From: Alistipes sp.
GTDB lineage: Bacteria > Bacteroidota > Bacteroidia > Bacteroidales > Rikenellaceae
DNA length: 51,289 bases
Assembly (NCBI GenBank): GCA_017560305.1
Contig: JAFYOF010000025.1
Coordinates: forward strand, 1-51,289
Direction: 5' to 3'
Below the pieces are notes generated by a model. It saw nothing but the letters and a program-made list of their open reading frames with translations, did no database searches and was not told the origin of the DNA. Positions 42,529 through 49,639 of this stretch are shown here, piece after piece. The first letter of the stretch is position 1; the number at the start of each line of letters is the position of its first letter. A program made the translations under genes and the position numbers.

Positions 42529-45500
42529 ATGAGAGATATTATAATATATGTGTTAGAGGTGATGGTGTGCAGCGGCGTGCTGCTTACTCTCTATCGCCTT
42601 TGTCTGGAGCGTCGGGTTGCATTTCTGATATGCCGAATGACCCTGCTGCTTTCGCTTGTCATCGCTTGTGTCATCCCTTTGTTGGATATTCCCGTATGGG
42701 AGGGTGAGACCATTTATGTTGAGCCTAAAGAGAGCGTGGCGATGACCGCGCCGCCAGCACCAATCTATATCAAGGAGGATTTTGTAATCACCGATGCGGT
42801 TGCCGAGTCTGCGCCAAAGAGAATTGAGGCGGAGGATGTCTGCTGGGCTATATATCTGCTTGGCGTAGCAGTGATGTTGGGTGGTGTGTTGTGCCAACTC
42901 TACAAAATATGGCGTTTGAATCGAGGTGGAGTGGTAGTGCAGGAGTCTGCACCACGCATCGTGCGCACCAAAGAGAATATCTCATCTTTTTCGTTCTTCG
43001 GAACTATTTACATCAATGCGCAGAGCGAATGTGATGCCACCATCGTGGCGCATGAGTGTAGCCACATCCGTCACCGACACTCGCTTGAGCGATTGTTGAT
43101 GGAGTTGTTGCGCTCCCTGCTCTGGTGGAACCCGTTTGTGTGGGTGGGTCGTCGTCTGCTTGCCGAGGTACACGAGTATGAGGCTGATAGTGATGTGATA
43201 GCGACAGGATATGACAAGACTATATATATGAAAAGTATTCTTGAGAGCGTGATTGGTTACAGTCCGGAAGTGGCTAATGGCTTAAGAGATTCTTTAACTA
43301 AAAAACGATTTCAAATGATTACTTCAAATTCAAAAAGCAGGTACGCCCTGCTTCGAGTCCTCGCTCTATTGCCTATTGTGGCTCTATTGCTCTGTACCTT
43401 CTCCTTTAGCGCAAAAGCCACACAATATATCGAGCAGGAAGTGCAGGCTGAGGAGGGTGAAAAAAACAACTACTACTTTACCGTAGTCGATAGCCACAAT
43501 AATCCTATTGCAAATGCACGAATCCTCTGTCGTGAGAGTAACAAGGTACTCTACACCAATCGTGATGGTCACGCTATTCTGCAAAAGAATATCTCCGAGC
43601 CTTTCGATATTGAAAAGGATGGATATAACCTCTCCACCTCTATGCTTAAGCACATCGGAGAGGATGGTTATAACGAACTCACTGTATTGTTCAAATACCC
43701 TGATTTTTATTATGACAAACTCAAGGCAGCGGCTAATCAAAAGAAAGATGCCTCAAAGATGGGTAAAAACACTCTAAATGTTATCGTGTGGGATGATGAT
43801 GGTCAGCCTTTGGAGGGTGTTACCATCAAGCAAAAGGATAATGACAAAAACTGCACCACAACAGATAAAAATGGTCGTGCGAAGATTAATTGTACTGCGA
43901 AAGATCTTGTTGTCGAAAAGGAGAGTTATCTAACATATAATGTTAGCGGAGTGTCAGACGAGGTGCTATGTCTGCTGGTGAAATCACCTCTGCACGGCAA
44001 AGAACAGGCGGTTGAGAAATCTATGGCGTGGGCTAAATCTACGCAGGAGAAGTTAAAGGGCGAGACCAAACATAATATCTATGCCTCGGTTATCGATAGC
44101 GATGGTAATCCTATTGCCGATGTGACGCTTGTTGGCACTACAAGTGGTATCTCAGCAGTAACCGACAAGGATGGAAAAACTCTTTTTGAGAATAGTCTTG
44201 ACCACGATTTTCGGGCTATCAAGGAGGGGTACAGCCAGAGCAAAATTCGTCTGGAGACAATGGCGGATGGAAAGTCCATCTCTGCTACTGCGGTTATGTA
44301 CAAAGACCCTAATCACAAATCAAAGCAGGAATCGAAGAATAGCAAGAGCGATATTGCGATTCCAGAGCACACTCAGGTGCAGAAAGATTCGCTTCTTGCA
44401 GCGTATAAGAGGGCGAGGGAGACTAAAGCCGAGTGGGAGATAAATATTGTTGATGCCGACAATAAACCTATGGAGGGTGTCGTGATTAAGGATTATGAGA
44501 GCGGAGAGCAAACCATAACAGACAAGCGTGGCAACGCTACGATTACGGGTAAACTCGCGCATATTAGAGCAGAGAAAGAGGGCTATGATGCGCCATTTTC
44601 TTCCCAACAGGGAAATCACCTCAAAATCAGAATGGAAAAGGACCCTCTTACGCCTGTAAAGGATATTGAGGAAAAGAGCGAAAAATACTCTGGCGATATC
44701 TATTATGCGACAGATAACAGGTTTTCAAAAGCCCCAACTCTTGACGGCAAGAGCGTAAATGAGGTGCAAAAACTTGTGAGAGAGAGTGTCAAGATGCCAA
44801 AAGGATCTATTAAACTTGGCAATGTGGGCAGTTGTAGCGTCTCTGCTATTATTGAGACTGATGGTACACTCTCGTCGTATAAAGATGTAATGTTTGTAGA
44901 TGAGTATATGAGCAAAGAACTCAAGCGCGTTATCAAGAGCCTTAAGGGCAAATGGCAACCCGCTGAAGTTAATGGCAAAAAGGTGCGCTCTCTAATTATT
45001 TTCTTGGTAGATTTTTATCAAGATTTCTCTGATGAATTACCCAAGACAATCAATGAGGAGCCTGTCACAGTATTCCCGCCTCTTGGCTTTGAGTTGGAGC
45101 CAGCGAAGTATAACGGCGGCGACATCGAAGGACTGCACGCTTGGGTGAAGGAGAACTACAAACCCTACGGAGAGTTGGAGGGAAAGGATTTTAGCGGTGA
45201 GGTAGATATTGTGTACAACATTAGCGCAGAGGGTAAAATATCGTTGCATAGCGTCTATAAATCTATCTGGGTAAATATCTTGGCTGACCAAATAGTGGAG
45301 TTTATGCAGAGTGCTCCGGGGAAGATTTCGCCCGCCAAAAGAGATGGTAAACCTTATAGTACAACACATCGTTTGAAATTCGATGTTGTTGCAAAGGGTG
45401 AGCCTCAAATTATCACAGAAGAGTTAGCAACAAGAGTCATTACCAACCCAACATTTCAAGGTGGAGGCAAAAATCGCTTCCGCGACTATTTGCAGCAGAA

Positions 45501-45894
45501 TCTGCGTTACCCTGAGGAGGCTCTAAAGCAGGGCATAACAGGGCGTGTTATGGCGAGTTTTAATATTCGCTCAAAGGATAATGTTGAGATTATTAATAAT
45601 GGTCCATACAACAAAATGTTTGCCGATGAGGTTAAGCGTGTGATAATGTCGTCGGTTGAGTATTGGCAAAATGGTAAATCAAGCGATGGCAAATCAGATG
45701 TATGCCCATACGGAGTTGTGTTTGTAGATTTCTGCATAGAACAGAATGGTAAGACCTACTGCAAAATCGACGAATATTTTAAGAATCTTAATGTCTCACC
45801 TTCAGATTATCGGATTGCCCCTGTGGCGGTAGTGGGGAAGTTGGAGTCTGATGGCTCTGTTATGGCAGACAAACAGCGTAAGAATAAACAATAA
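42529..45894 (+). CDS. M56-family (BlaR1-like) sensor with four repeat domains and three TonB-C-like domains
   Basis: 1121 residues. Membrane segments lie at ~5-25, ~33-53, ~104-124 and ~273-295. The M56 zinc protease motif is HECSH (175-179) with ligand Glu in VHEYEAD (~215-220). After the last membrane segment come four similar ~75-residue beta domains (about 315-388, 415-484, 516-592, 636-702), each with an N-P-I/Q-P-L..G-V..T-D-K/R-D/N-G pattern like carboxypeptidase-regulatory or Ig-like folds, then three TonB-C-like domains (~738-830, ~860-955, ~975-1070; the last with FRDYLQQNLRYPEEALKQGI). Classical BlaR1 has one penicillin-binding sensor here instead. The signal could be cell-envelope stress; the ligand is unknown. 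Confidence 0.87.
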   Translation: MRDIIIYVLEVMVCSGVLLTLYRLCLERRVAFLICRMTLLLSLVIACVIPLLDIPVWEGETIYVEPKESVAMTAPPAPIYIKEDFVITDAVAESAPKRIEAEDVCWAIYLLGVAVMLGGVLCQLYKIWRLNRGGVVVQESAPRIVRTKENISSFSFFGTIYINAQSECDATIVAHECSHIRHRHSLERLLMELLRSLLWWNPFVWVGRRLLAEVHEYEADSDVIATGYDKTIYMKSILESVIGYSPEVANGLRDSLTKKRFQMITSNSKSRYALLRVLALLPIVALLLCTFSFSAKATQYIEQEVQAEEGEKNNYYFTVVDSHNNPIANARILCRESNKVLYTNRDGHAILQKNISEPFDIEKDGYNLSTSMLKHIGEDGYNELTVLFKYPDFYYDKLKAAANQKKDASKMGKNTLNVIVWDDDGQPLEGVTIKQKDNDKNCTTTDKNGRAKINCTAKDLVVEKESYLTYNVSGVSDEVLCLLVKSPLHGKEQAVEKSMAWAKSTQEKLKGETKHNIYASVIDSDGNPIADVTLVGTTSGISAVTDKDGKTLFENSLDHDFRAIKEGYSQSKIRLETMADGKSISATAVMYKDPNHKSKQESKNSKSDIAIPEHTQVQKDSLLAAYKRARETKAEWEINIVDADNKPMEGVVIKDYESGEQTITDKRGNATITGKLAHIRAEKEGYDAPFSSQQGNHLKIRMEKDPLTPVKDIEEKSEKYSGDIYYATDNRFSKAPTLDGKSVNEVQKLVRESVKMPKGSIKLGNVGSCSVSAIIETDGTLSSYKDVMFVDEYMSKELKRVIKSLKGKWQPAEVNGKKVRSLIIFLVDFYQDFSDELPKTINEEPVTVFPPLGFELEPAKYNGGDIEGLHAWVKENYKPYGELEGKDFSGEVDIVYNISAEGKISLHSVYKSIWVNILADQIVEFMQSAPGKISPAKRDGKPYSTTHRLKFDVVAKGEPQIITEELATRVITNPTFQGGGKNRFRDYLQQNLRYPEEALKQGITGRVMASFNIRSKDNVEIINNGPYNKMFADEVKRVIMSSVEYWQNGKSSDGKSDVCPYGVVFVDFCIEQNGKTYCKIDEYFKNLNVSPSDYRIAPVAVVGKLESDGSVMADKQRKNKQ

Positions 45895-45910
45895 ACATCA
45901 CATAAAAATT

Positions 45911-45942
45911 ATCCGACATCATTCGAGGTGTCGGATTTTTTT
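45911..45942 (+). terminator. Terminator of the BlaI/M56 operon
   Basis: Arms ATCCGACA (45911-45918) and TGTCGGAT (45929-45936) followed by a T-run. Confidence 0.9.
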
Positions 45943-45994
45943 GTTCCAAAATAAAAAGTTTCACAGCAAAGTTTTCCACATATAATATTTTCAG

Positions 45995-46002
45995 TATATT
46001 TG
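45995..46002 (+). promoter_or_regulatory. -7 element of the NigD-like gene
   Basis: TATATTTG, 35 nt before the ATG at 46038; the -33 area reads GTTTTCC rather than TTG. Confidence 0.5.
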
Positions 46003-46037
46003 CGTTTGAAAATTGAGAAAATGTAAAAACCTTTTAT

Positions 46038-46805
46038 ATGAAAAAAACTTTTGGATTGATTTTTGTAGCATTCGCTACAATGTTTATGAGCGTCTCTTGC
46101 CTCGATCTTGCTCAGTGGGAGCAGAAGGAGAACGACGATGCTAAGATTGTGACTATCGTCGATGGCTCATACAACACCCCATACTATGTGGAGTTTGACA
46201 CTGGCGAGACTGCCTATGTGACATCAAACAGCGCAGGTTCGTCAATCACCTTCCCAGCCGAGCCAGCGCAGATGAAGGGCGAGGTGCGCAAGTTGATTTT
46301 CTTCTACTACGATGGCGAGAAGGAGGGTTACGACAAGAGCATCGCTATCAACTCAATGCAGGATGTATCGACCGAGCTTATCAAACTCACAACAGACGAC
46401 TCTATCAAGAATGTTCTGAAGGAGCACGACGACCAGATTGCAATCAACGGTGTGGCATACGCAAAAAACCGCAAGTATGTGACTTTGGAGTTGCTTATCT
46501 ACCAGTCGCATGAGATTTCCTACAAACACTCGGTGATTATCGCCTACAACCCAACTCGTGAGGGTGCGTACAAGGAGATTTACGAGAATATCAAGGGCAC
46601 CGACAACTATCTCTGGTTGGAGATTTACCACGACAATGCGGGTGATACTACTACCAACAATGTGGAAAAGATCTACACCAGCATCAAGCTTGATGAGGAG
46701 ACTATGGGTATCAGCAACATCTCGAATTACCAGGGTATCAAGTTCATTCACAAGAACTTCGACACTAACATCGCGACTATCTTCACCTACGATTTTAACT
46801 CATAG
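46038..46805 (+). CDS. NigD-like lipoprotein
   Basis: 255 residues. Lipoprotein signal with lipobox MSVSC near residue 21. The mature part has an OB-like N-terminal region (IVTIVDGSYNTPYYVEFDTG, EVRKLIFFYYDGE) and a beta-sandwich C-terminal part (ELLIYQSHEISYKHSVIIAY), a general layout like the NigD family of Bacteroidetes outer-surface lipoproteins of unknown function. Similarity is by architecture and hydrophobic pattern, so another small lipoprotein family is possible. It is monocistronic, with its own promoter and terminator, and has the higher G+C codon use of core genes. Confidence 0.65.
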   Translation: MKKTFGLIFVAFATMFMSVSCLDLAQWEQKENDDAKIVTIVDGSYNTPYYVEFDTGETAYVTSNSAGSSITFPAEPAQMKGEVRKLIFFYYDGEKEGYDKSIAINSMQDVSTELIKLTTDDSIKNVLKEHDDQIAINGVAYAKNRKYVTLELLIYQSHEISYKHSVIIAYNPTREGAYKEIYENIKGTDNYLWLEIYHDNAGDTTTNNVEKIYTSIKLDEETMGISNISNYQGIKFIHKNFDTNIATIFTYDFNS

Positions 46806-46830
46806 GTTGAGCAAGAAAATAAGATTATTG

Positions 46831-46863
46831 ACTGTCCAACTGAAAAGTTGGGCAGTTTTTTTT
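46831..46863 (+). terminator. Terminator of the NigD-like gene
   Basis: Arms ACTGTCCAACT (46831-46841) and AGTTGGGCAGT (about 46846-46856, one G-T pair) around GAAA, then a run of T; its T-tract overlaps the next promoter's TTTG. Confidence 0.88.
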
Positions 46864-46892
46864 GCATTTTAATACAATATCATATATCTTTG
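46861..46892 (+). promoter_or_regulatory. Promoter of the 93-residue protein gene
   Basis: TTTG (46861-46864), 20 nt, TATCTTTG (46885-46892), a full -7 match. Leader to the ATG at 47022 is about 125 nt. Confidence 0.65.
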
Positions 46893-47021
46893 TATATAAA
46901 CTTGTAAATATATCATAAGATAAACAAAATTACACAAATTAAACTTAGGGGAGATGATCTCCGACAAGGTTGCATAAACTACTGAAAATCAAACCGAAAA
47001 TAGTATTAAAATTTGCCAACT

Positions 47022-47303
47022 ATGAAGGAACTCGAATTTACAAACAATGATCAACTTGAAATAGGTGAACTCTATCTGTTTCATCAACTCGATAAAAGCT
47101 GTCCAAATGATTGCAGCCTGTGGGGTTTCTATGACAAGACCGAGGACGGGGTTATCACCCTTGAGCACTGCACAAACGACTTAACCCACTTTCATTCGTG
47201 GTACAAACTCCCTAAGGAGTATATCTTCTGCCGACTGGCTACGCGCTCGGAGTTGAGAGATTATATGTTCAATCTGGGATACGCAGAGGCCAGCAAAGAA
47301 TAA
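47022..47303 (+). CDS. Small protein of unknown function
   Basis: 93 residues from the ATG at 47022 (MKELEFTNNDQ); the open frame extends 3 codons up to a TTG. Soluble and acidic, with four cysteines (CPNDC near 26-30, one in LEHC, one in FCRL) and many aromatic residues. No family recognised. The promoter upstream and codon use like core genes support it as real. Confidence 0.65.
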   Translation: MKELEFTNNDQLEIGELYLFHQLDKSCPNDCSLWGFYDKTEDGVITLEHCTNDLTHFHSWYKLPKEYIFCRLATRSELRDYMFNLGYAEASKE

Positions 47304-47331
47304 CTCTCCAAATATCTGTCTTTTACATTAG

Positions 47332-47416
47332 GGCAGGGGAGTTCACCCTCTGCCTATACCTATTATCATATATAGGCAATGCCGTAAAGCATCACAGGGT
47401 GTTTTACCGCATTGCC
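47332..47416 (+). other. Three overlapping, mutually exclusive hairpins
   Basis: A: GGCAGGGG (47332-47339) with CCC-T-CTGCC (47346-47354). B: GCCTATA (47352-47358) with TATAGGC (47371-47377). C: GGCAATGC (47375-47382) with GCATTGCC (47409-47416) plus GTAAA/TTTAC inside. A and B share 47352-47354; B and C share 47375-47377. Confidence 0.5.
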
Positions 47417-47440
47417 TGTTCTTTATGTTGTAATAAGCGT

Positions 47441-47519
47441 CATTCCGAACATTTGTTTTGAGATTGCCACGCTAAAGCTGCTTGCTCGCATTGACACGCC
47501 AAACAAATGCGTGGGAATC
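47441..47519. repeat. Long-stem inverted repeat
   Basis: CATTTGTTT (47450-47458) pairs with AAACAAATG (47501-47509), and outside it ATTCC (47442-47446) with GGAAT (47514-47518), around a 42-nt loop. A T-rich tract follows. The loop reads GAGATTGCCACG...GCTCGCATTGAC, like widespread bacterial intergenic palindromes. Confidence 0.55.
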
Positions 47520-47726
47520 TTATTCTATTCTTTTTTCAGCCCTCTCCACACCATAAAAGAGGCAATTTTCACATTTTTTCGAGATTTTTTGCAAATATTT
47601 TTCTTGTGTCACAAGTTGTCACAAAATAGGGTCATTTTTGCACTGTGAAACAAAGATAATCACAGCGTTAGTCGCTTTAAGCAAAGAACGAAAACAAGAG
47701 TATTAACCGCATAAAACCTTACAACT

Positions 47727-47939
47727 ATGGGAATTGCTTACAAGATTAAGTGCCGCTACTGTGGCGCAGAGTTCAACTACAGCCAGGACGAGTCGATGGG
47801 TATGATGCCACGATGCGTCGGTTGCGAGAGTTATGTAGAGACCGAGATGCCTATCCGCTGCCCAGCGTGCAACCGCCGCCTGAACACCTCAGAGCGCGAC
47901 TTCAAGGAGCAGGTGCAGACCGTAATGATGTGGGACTAA
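47727..47939 (+). CDS. Small zinc-ribbon protein
   Basis: 70 residues with three CxxC knuckles: CRYC (9-12), CVGC (~31-34) and CPAC (~45-48), with other residues mostly polar. This suggests one or two zinc-binding ribbons. Such proteins may bind nucleic acids or partner proteins; no specific family is recognised. Thirty bases downstream is a 25-codon membrane-peptide frame that could be cotranslated. Confidence 0.75.
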   Translation: MGIAYKIKCRYCGAEFNYSQDESMGMMPRCVGCESYVETEMPIRCPACNRRLNTSERDFKEQVQTVMMWD

Positions 47940-47969
47940 GCGCCCGCAGAACGCAAAACCTCAGGGAGT

Positions 47970-48047
47970 ATGTTTGCAGTATTGGTCTTCGTGGCGATGG
48001 TAGCCAATGTGTTGTGCTATCTGGTGGGTGGCAAAAATGACTGGTAG
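47970..48047 (+). CDS. Apparent 25-residue single-span membrane peptide
   Basis: The frame ATG 47970 to TAG 48045-48047 begins MFAVLVFVAMVANVLCYLVG and ends KNDW: a hydrophobic segment of about 18 residues followed by a short polar tail. GGGAG 5' of the ATG is a reasonable ribosome site. It is 30 bases after the zinc-ribbon stop. Short length means chance cannot be excluded. Confidence 0.45.
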   Translation: MFAVLVFVAMVANVLCYLVGGKNDW

Positions 48048-48088
48048 AATAATTTTTTCAAGTACGAGAACGAAAAAAGGCGCCAAAC

Positions 48089-48121
48089 TTGATGGTAAAT
48101 CAAGAAAAATTCTTAACTTTG
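48089..48121 (+). promoter_or_regulatory. Possible bcp promoter
   Basis: TTG (48089-48091), 22 nt, TAACTTTG (48114-48121); the spacer is 2-3 nt longer than ideal. The ATG at 48150 is 28 nt downstream of the box. Confidence 0.5.
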
Positions 48122-48149
48122 GAATATTATTCTCACTTTACGAACTGAT

Positions 48150-48614
48150 ATGGCGGAATTAAAGATAGGGGACACAGCGCCCGACTTCTCATTACCAACA
48201 CAAAACGGCGACACATTGTCGCTGGCGGACCTCAAGGGCAGCAAGACAGTGCTCTACTTCTATCCCAAGGACAACACCTCGGGATGCACACTGGAGGCAA
48301 AGAGTCTGCGTGATGGTAAGGAGGCTCTCGCCGAGCGAGGTTTCCGCATCGTGGGAGTAAGCCCCGACAGCGAGCGTTCTCACCAGAACTTCTGCTCAAA
48401 GCACGAGTTGAACTTCACGCTGCTTGCCGACACCGATAAGAAGATGTGCGAGGCGTATGGCGTGTGGGTCGAGAAATCGATGTACGGCAGAAAATATATG
48501 GGTGTGGCGAGAAAGACCTTCCTGCTTGATGAGGAGTGTCGCATTACCCACATCTTTGACAAAGTAAAAACGGCGGAGCATTTCCGCCAGATTATTAACG
48601 AATTAGAAAAATAG
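48150..48614 (+). CDS. bcp: Thioredoxin-dependent thiol peroxidase (Bcp/PrxQ)
   Basis: 154 residues. It reduces peroxides in the cytoplasm. The peroxiredoxin core is [18 protein letters not shown], then the peroxidatic cysteine Cys46 in [15 protein letters not shown]; the usual TPGC is TSGC here. A further cysteine in [10 protein letters not shown] (~91) could be resolving. C-terminal [12 protein letters not shown] is typical. The recA gene starts 8 bases after the stop, so it may be cotranscribed. Confidence 0.95.
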   Translation: MAELKIGDTAPDFSLPTQNGDTLSLADLKGSKTVLYFYPKDNTSGCTLEAKSLRDGKEALAERGFRIVGVSPDSERSHQNFCSKHELNFTLLADTDKKMCEAYGVWVEKSMYGRKYMGVARKTFLLDEECRITHIFDKVKTAEHFRQIINELEK

Positions 48615-48622
48615 AAACAAAT

Positions 48623-49633
48623 ATGGCAGAGAAAGTACAGGTAAATCCCGACAAGCTCAAGGTGTTGAGCGCGGTGATGGATAAGATTGAAAAGGACTTC
48701 GGTAAGGGTTCGATTATGCGTATGAGCAGCGAATCGGTGACCGACATTCCAGTAATCCCAACAGGCTCAATCACATTGGATGTGGCGTTGGGTGTAGGTG
48801 GTTACCCAAAGGGTCGTATCATCGAGATTTTTGGCCCAGAGTCATCAGGTAAGACCACACTGGCAATCCACGCTATCGCCGAGGCACAGAAGGCTGGCGG
48901 TATCGCAGCGTTCATCGACGCAGAGCACGCTTTTGACTCATTCTATGCGCAGAAGTTGGGCGTAGATGTAGACAACCTGCTCATCTCACAGCCCGACAAC
49001 GGCGAGCAGGCATTGGAGATTGCTGACTCGCTCATCCGCTCAAGCGCTATCGACATCATCGTAATCGACTCTGTGGCAGCGTTGACACCAAAGGCTGAGA
49101 TTGAGGGTGAGATGGGTGACTCAAAGATGGGCTTGCAGGCTCGTTTGATGTCGCAGGCATTGCGTAAGCTCACAGCCAGCATCTCAAAGACCAAGACCGT
49201 GTGTATCTTCATCAACCAGTTGCGTGATAAGATTGGCGTGATATATGGTAATCCAGAGACTACAACAGGTGGTAACGCCCTGAAGTTCTACTCAAGCGTG
49301 CGTATCGACATTCGCCGTGCATCCGTAATCAAGGATGGCGAGGAGCAGTTGGGTACACGCACCAAGGTGAAGGTTGTGAAGAACAAGGTGGCACCTCCAT
49401 TCAAGCGCGCTGAGTTTGATATTATGTTCGGCGAGGGTATCTCAAAGATTGGCGAGATTGTCGATCTGGGTGTTGACTTCGGTATCATCCGCAAGTCGGG
49501 CTCGTGGTTCTCTTACGGCGAGCAGAAGATTGGTCAGGGTCGCGACTCGGTAAAGGAGTTGCTCTCGACAAACGCAGAGCTCTGCGCAGAGGTAGAGGCA
49601 AAGCTGCGTGAGGCTATGACACAGAAAAATTAG
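48623..49633 (+). CDS. recA: Recombinase RecA
   Basis: 336 residues. It forms filaments on single-stranded DNA and drives strand exchange and SOS autocleavage. Walker [11 protein letters not shown] (71-80), Walker [21 protein letters not shown], the L2 loop [17 protein letters not shown] and the C-terminal domain [20 protein letters not shown] are present. The C-terminus is short and lacks a long acidic tail. No LexA box was recognised. Next gene is a RelA/SpoT homologue 6 bases on. Confidence 0.98.
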   Translation: MAEKVQVNPDKLKVLSAVMDKIEKDFGKGSIMRMSSESVTDIPVIPTGSITLDVALGVGGYPKGRIIEIFGPESSGKTTLAIHAIAEAQKAGGIAAFIDAEHAFDSFYAQKLGVDVDNLLISQPDNGEQALEIADSLIRSSAIDIIVIDSVAALTPKAEIEGEMGDSKMGLQARLMSQALRKLTASISKTKTVCIFINQLRDKIGVIYGNPETTTGGNALKFYSSVRIDIRRASVIKDGEEQLGTRTKVKVVKNKVAPPFKRAEFDIMFGEGISKIGEIVDLGVDFGIIRKSGSWFSYGEQKIGQGRDSVKELLSTNAELCAEVEAKLREAMTQKN

Positions 49634-49639
49634 TTGCTT

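Larger units (their letters stand above)
47304..47726. other. Folded intergenic region
   Basis: 423 bases. Overlapping hairpins fill 47332-47416 and a long inverted repeat spans 47441-47519 (both listed). A frame at 47412-47648 starts in the hairpin, is hydrophobic and repetitive and is not called. A paired palindrome TTGTGTCACAAG-TTGTCACAA sits at 47604-47624, and CATTTTTG at 47633-47640 could be a weak -7 box for the zinc-ribbon gene. Confidence 0.5.

Noticed and set aside
42143..45894. Beta-lactam resistance regulon
   Set aside because: No beta-lactamase or PBP gene is present and the M56 protein lacks a penicillin-binding sensor domain.
47412..47648. 78-codon hydrophobic frame
   Set aside because: Starts at a non-ATG codon inside a hairpin, runs through the inverted repeat, and has composition expected of T-rich noncoding DNA.
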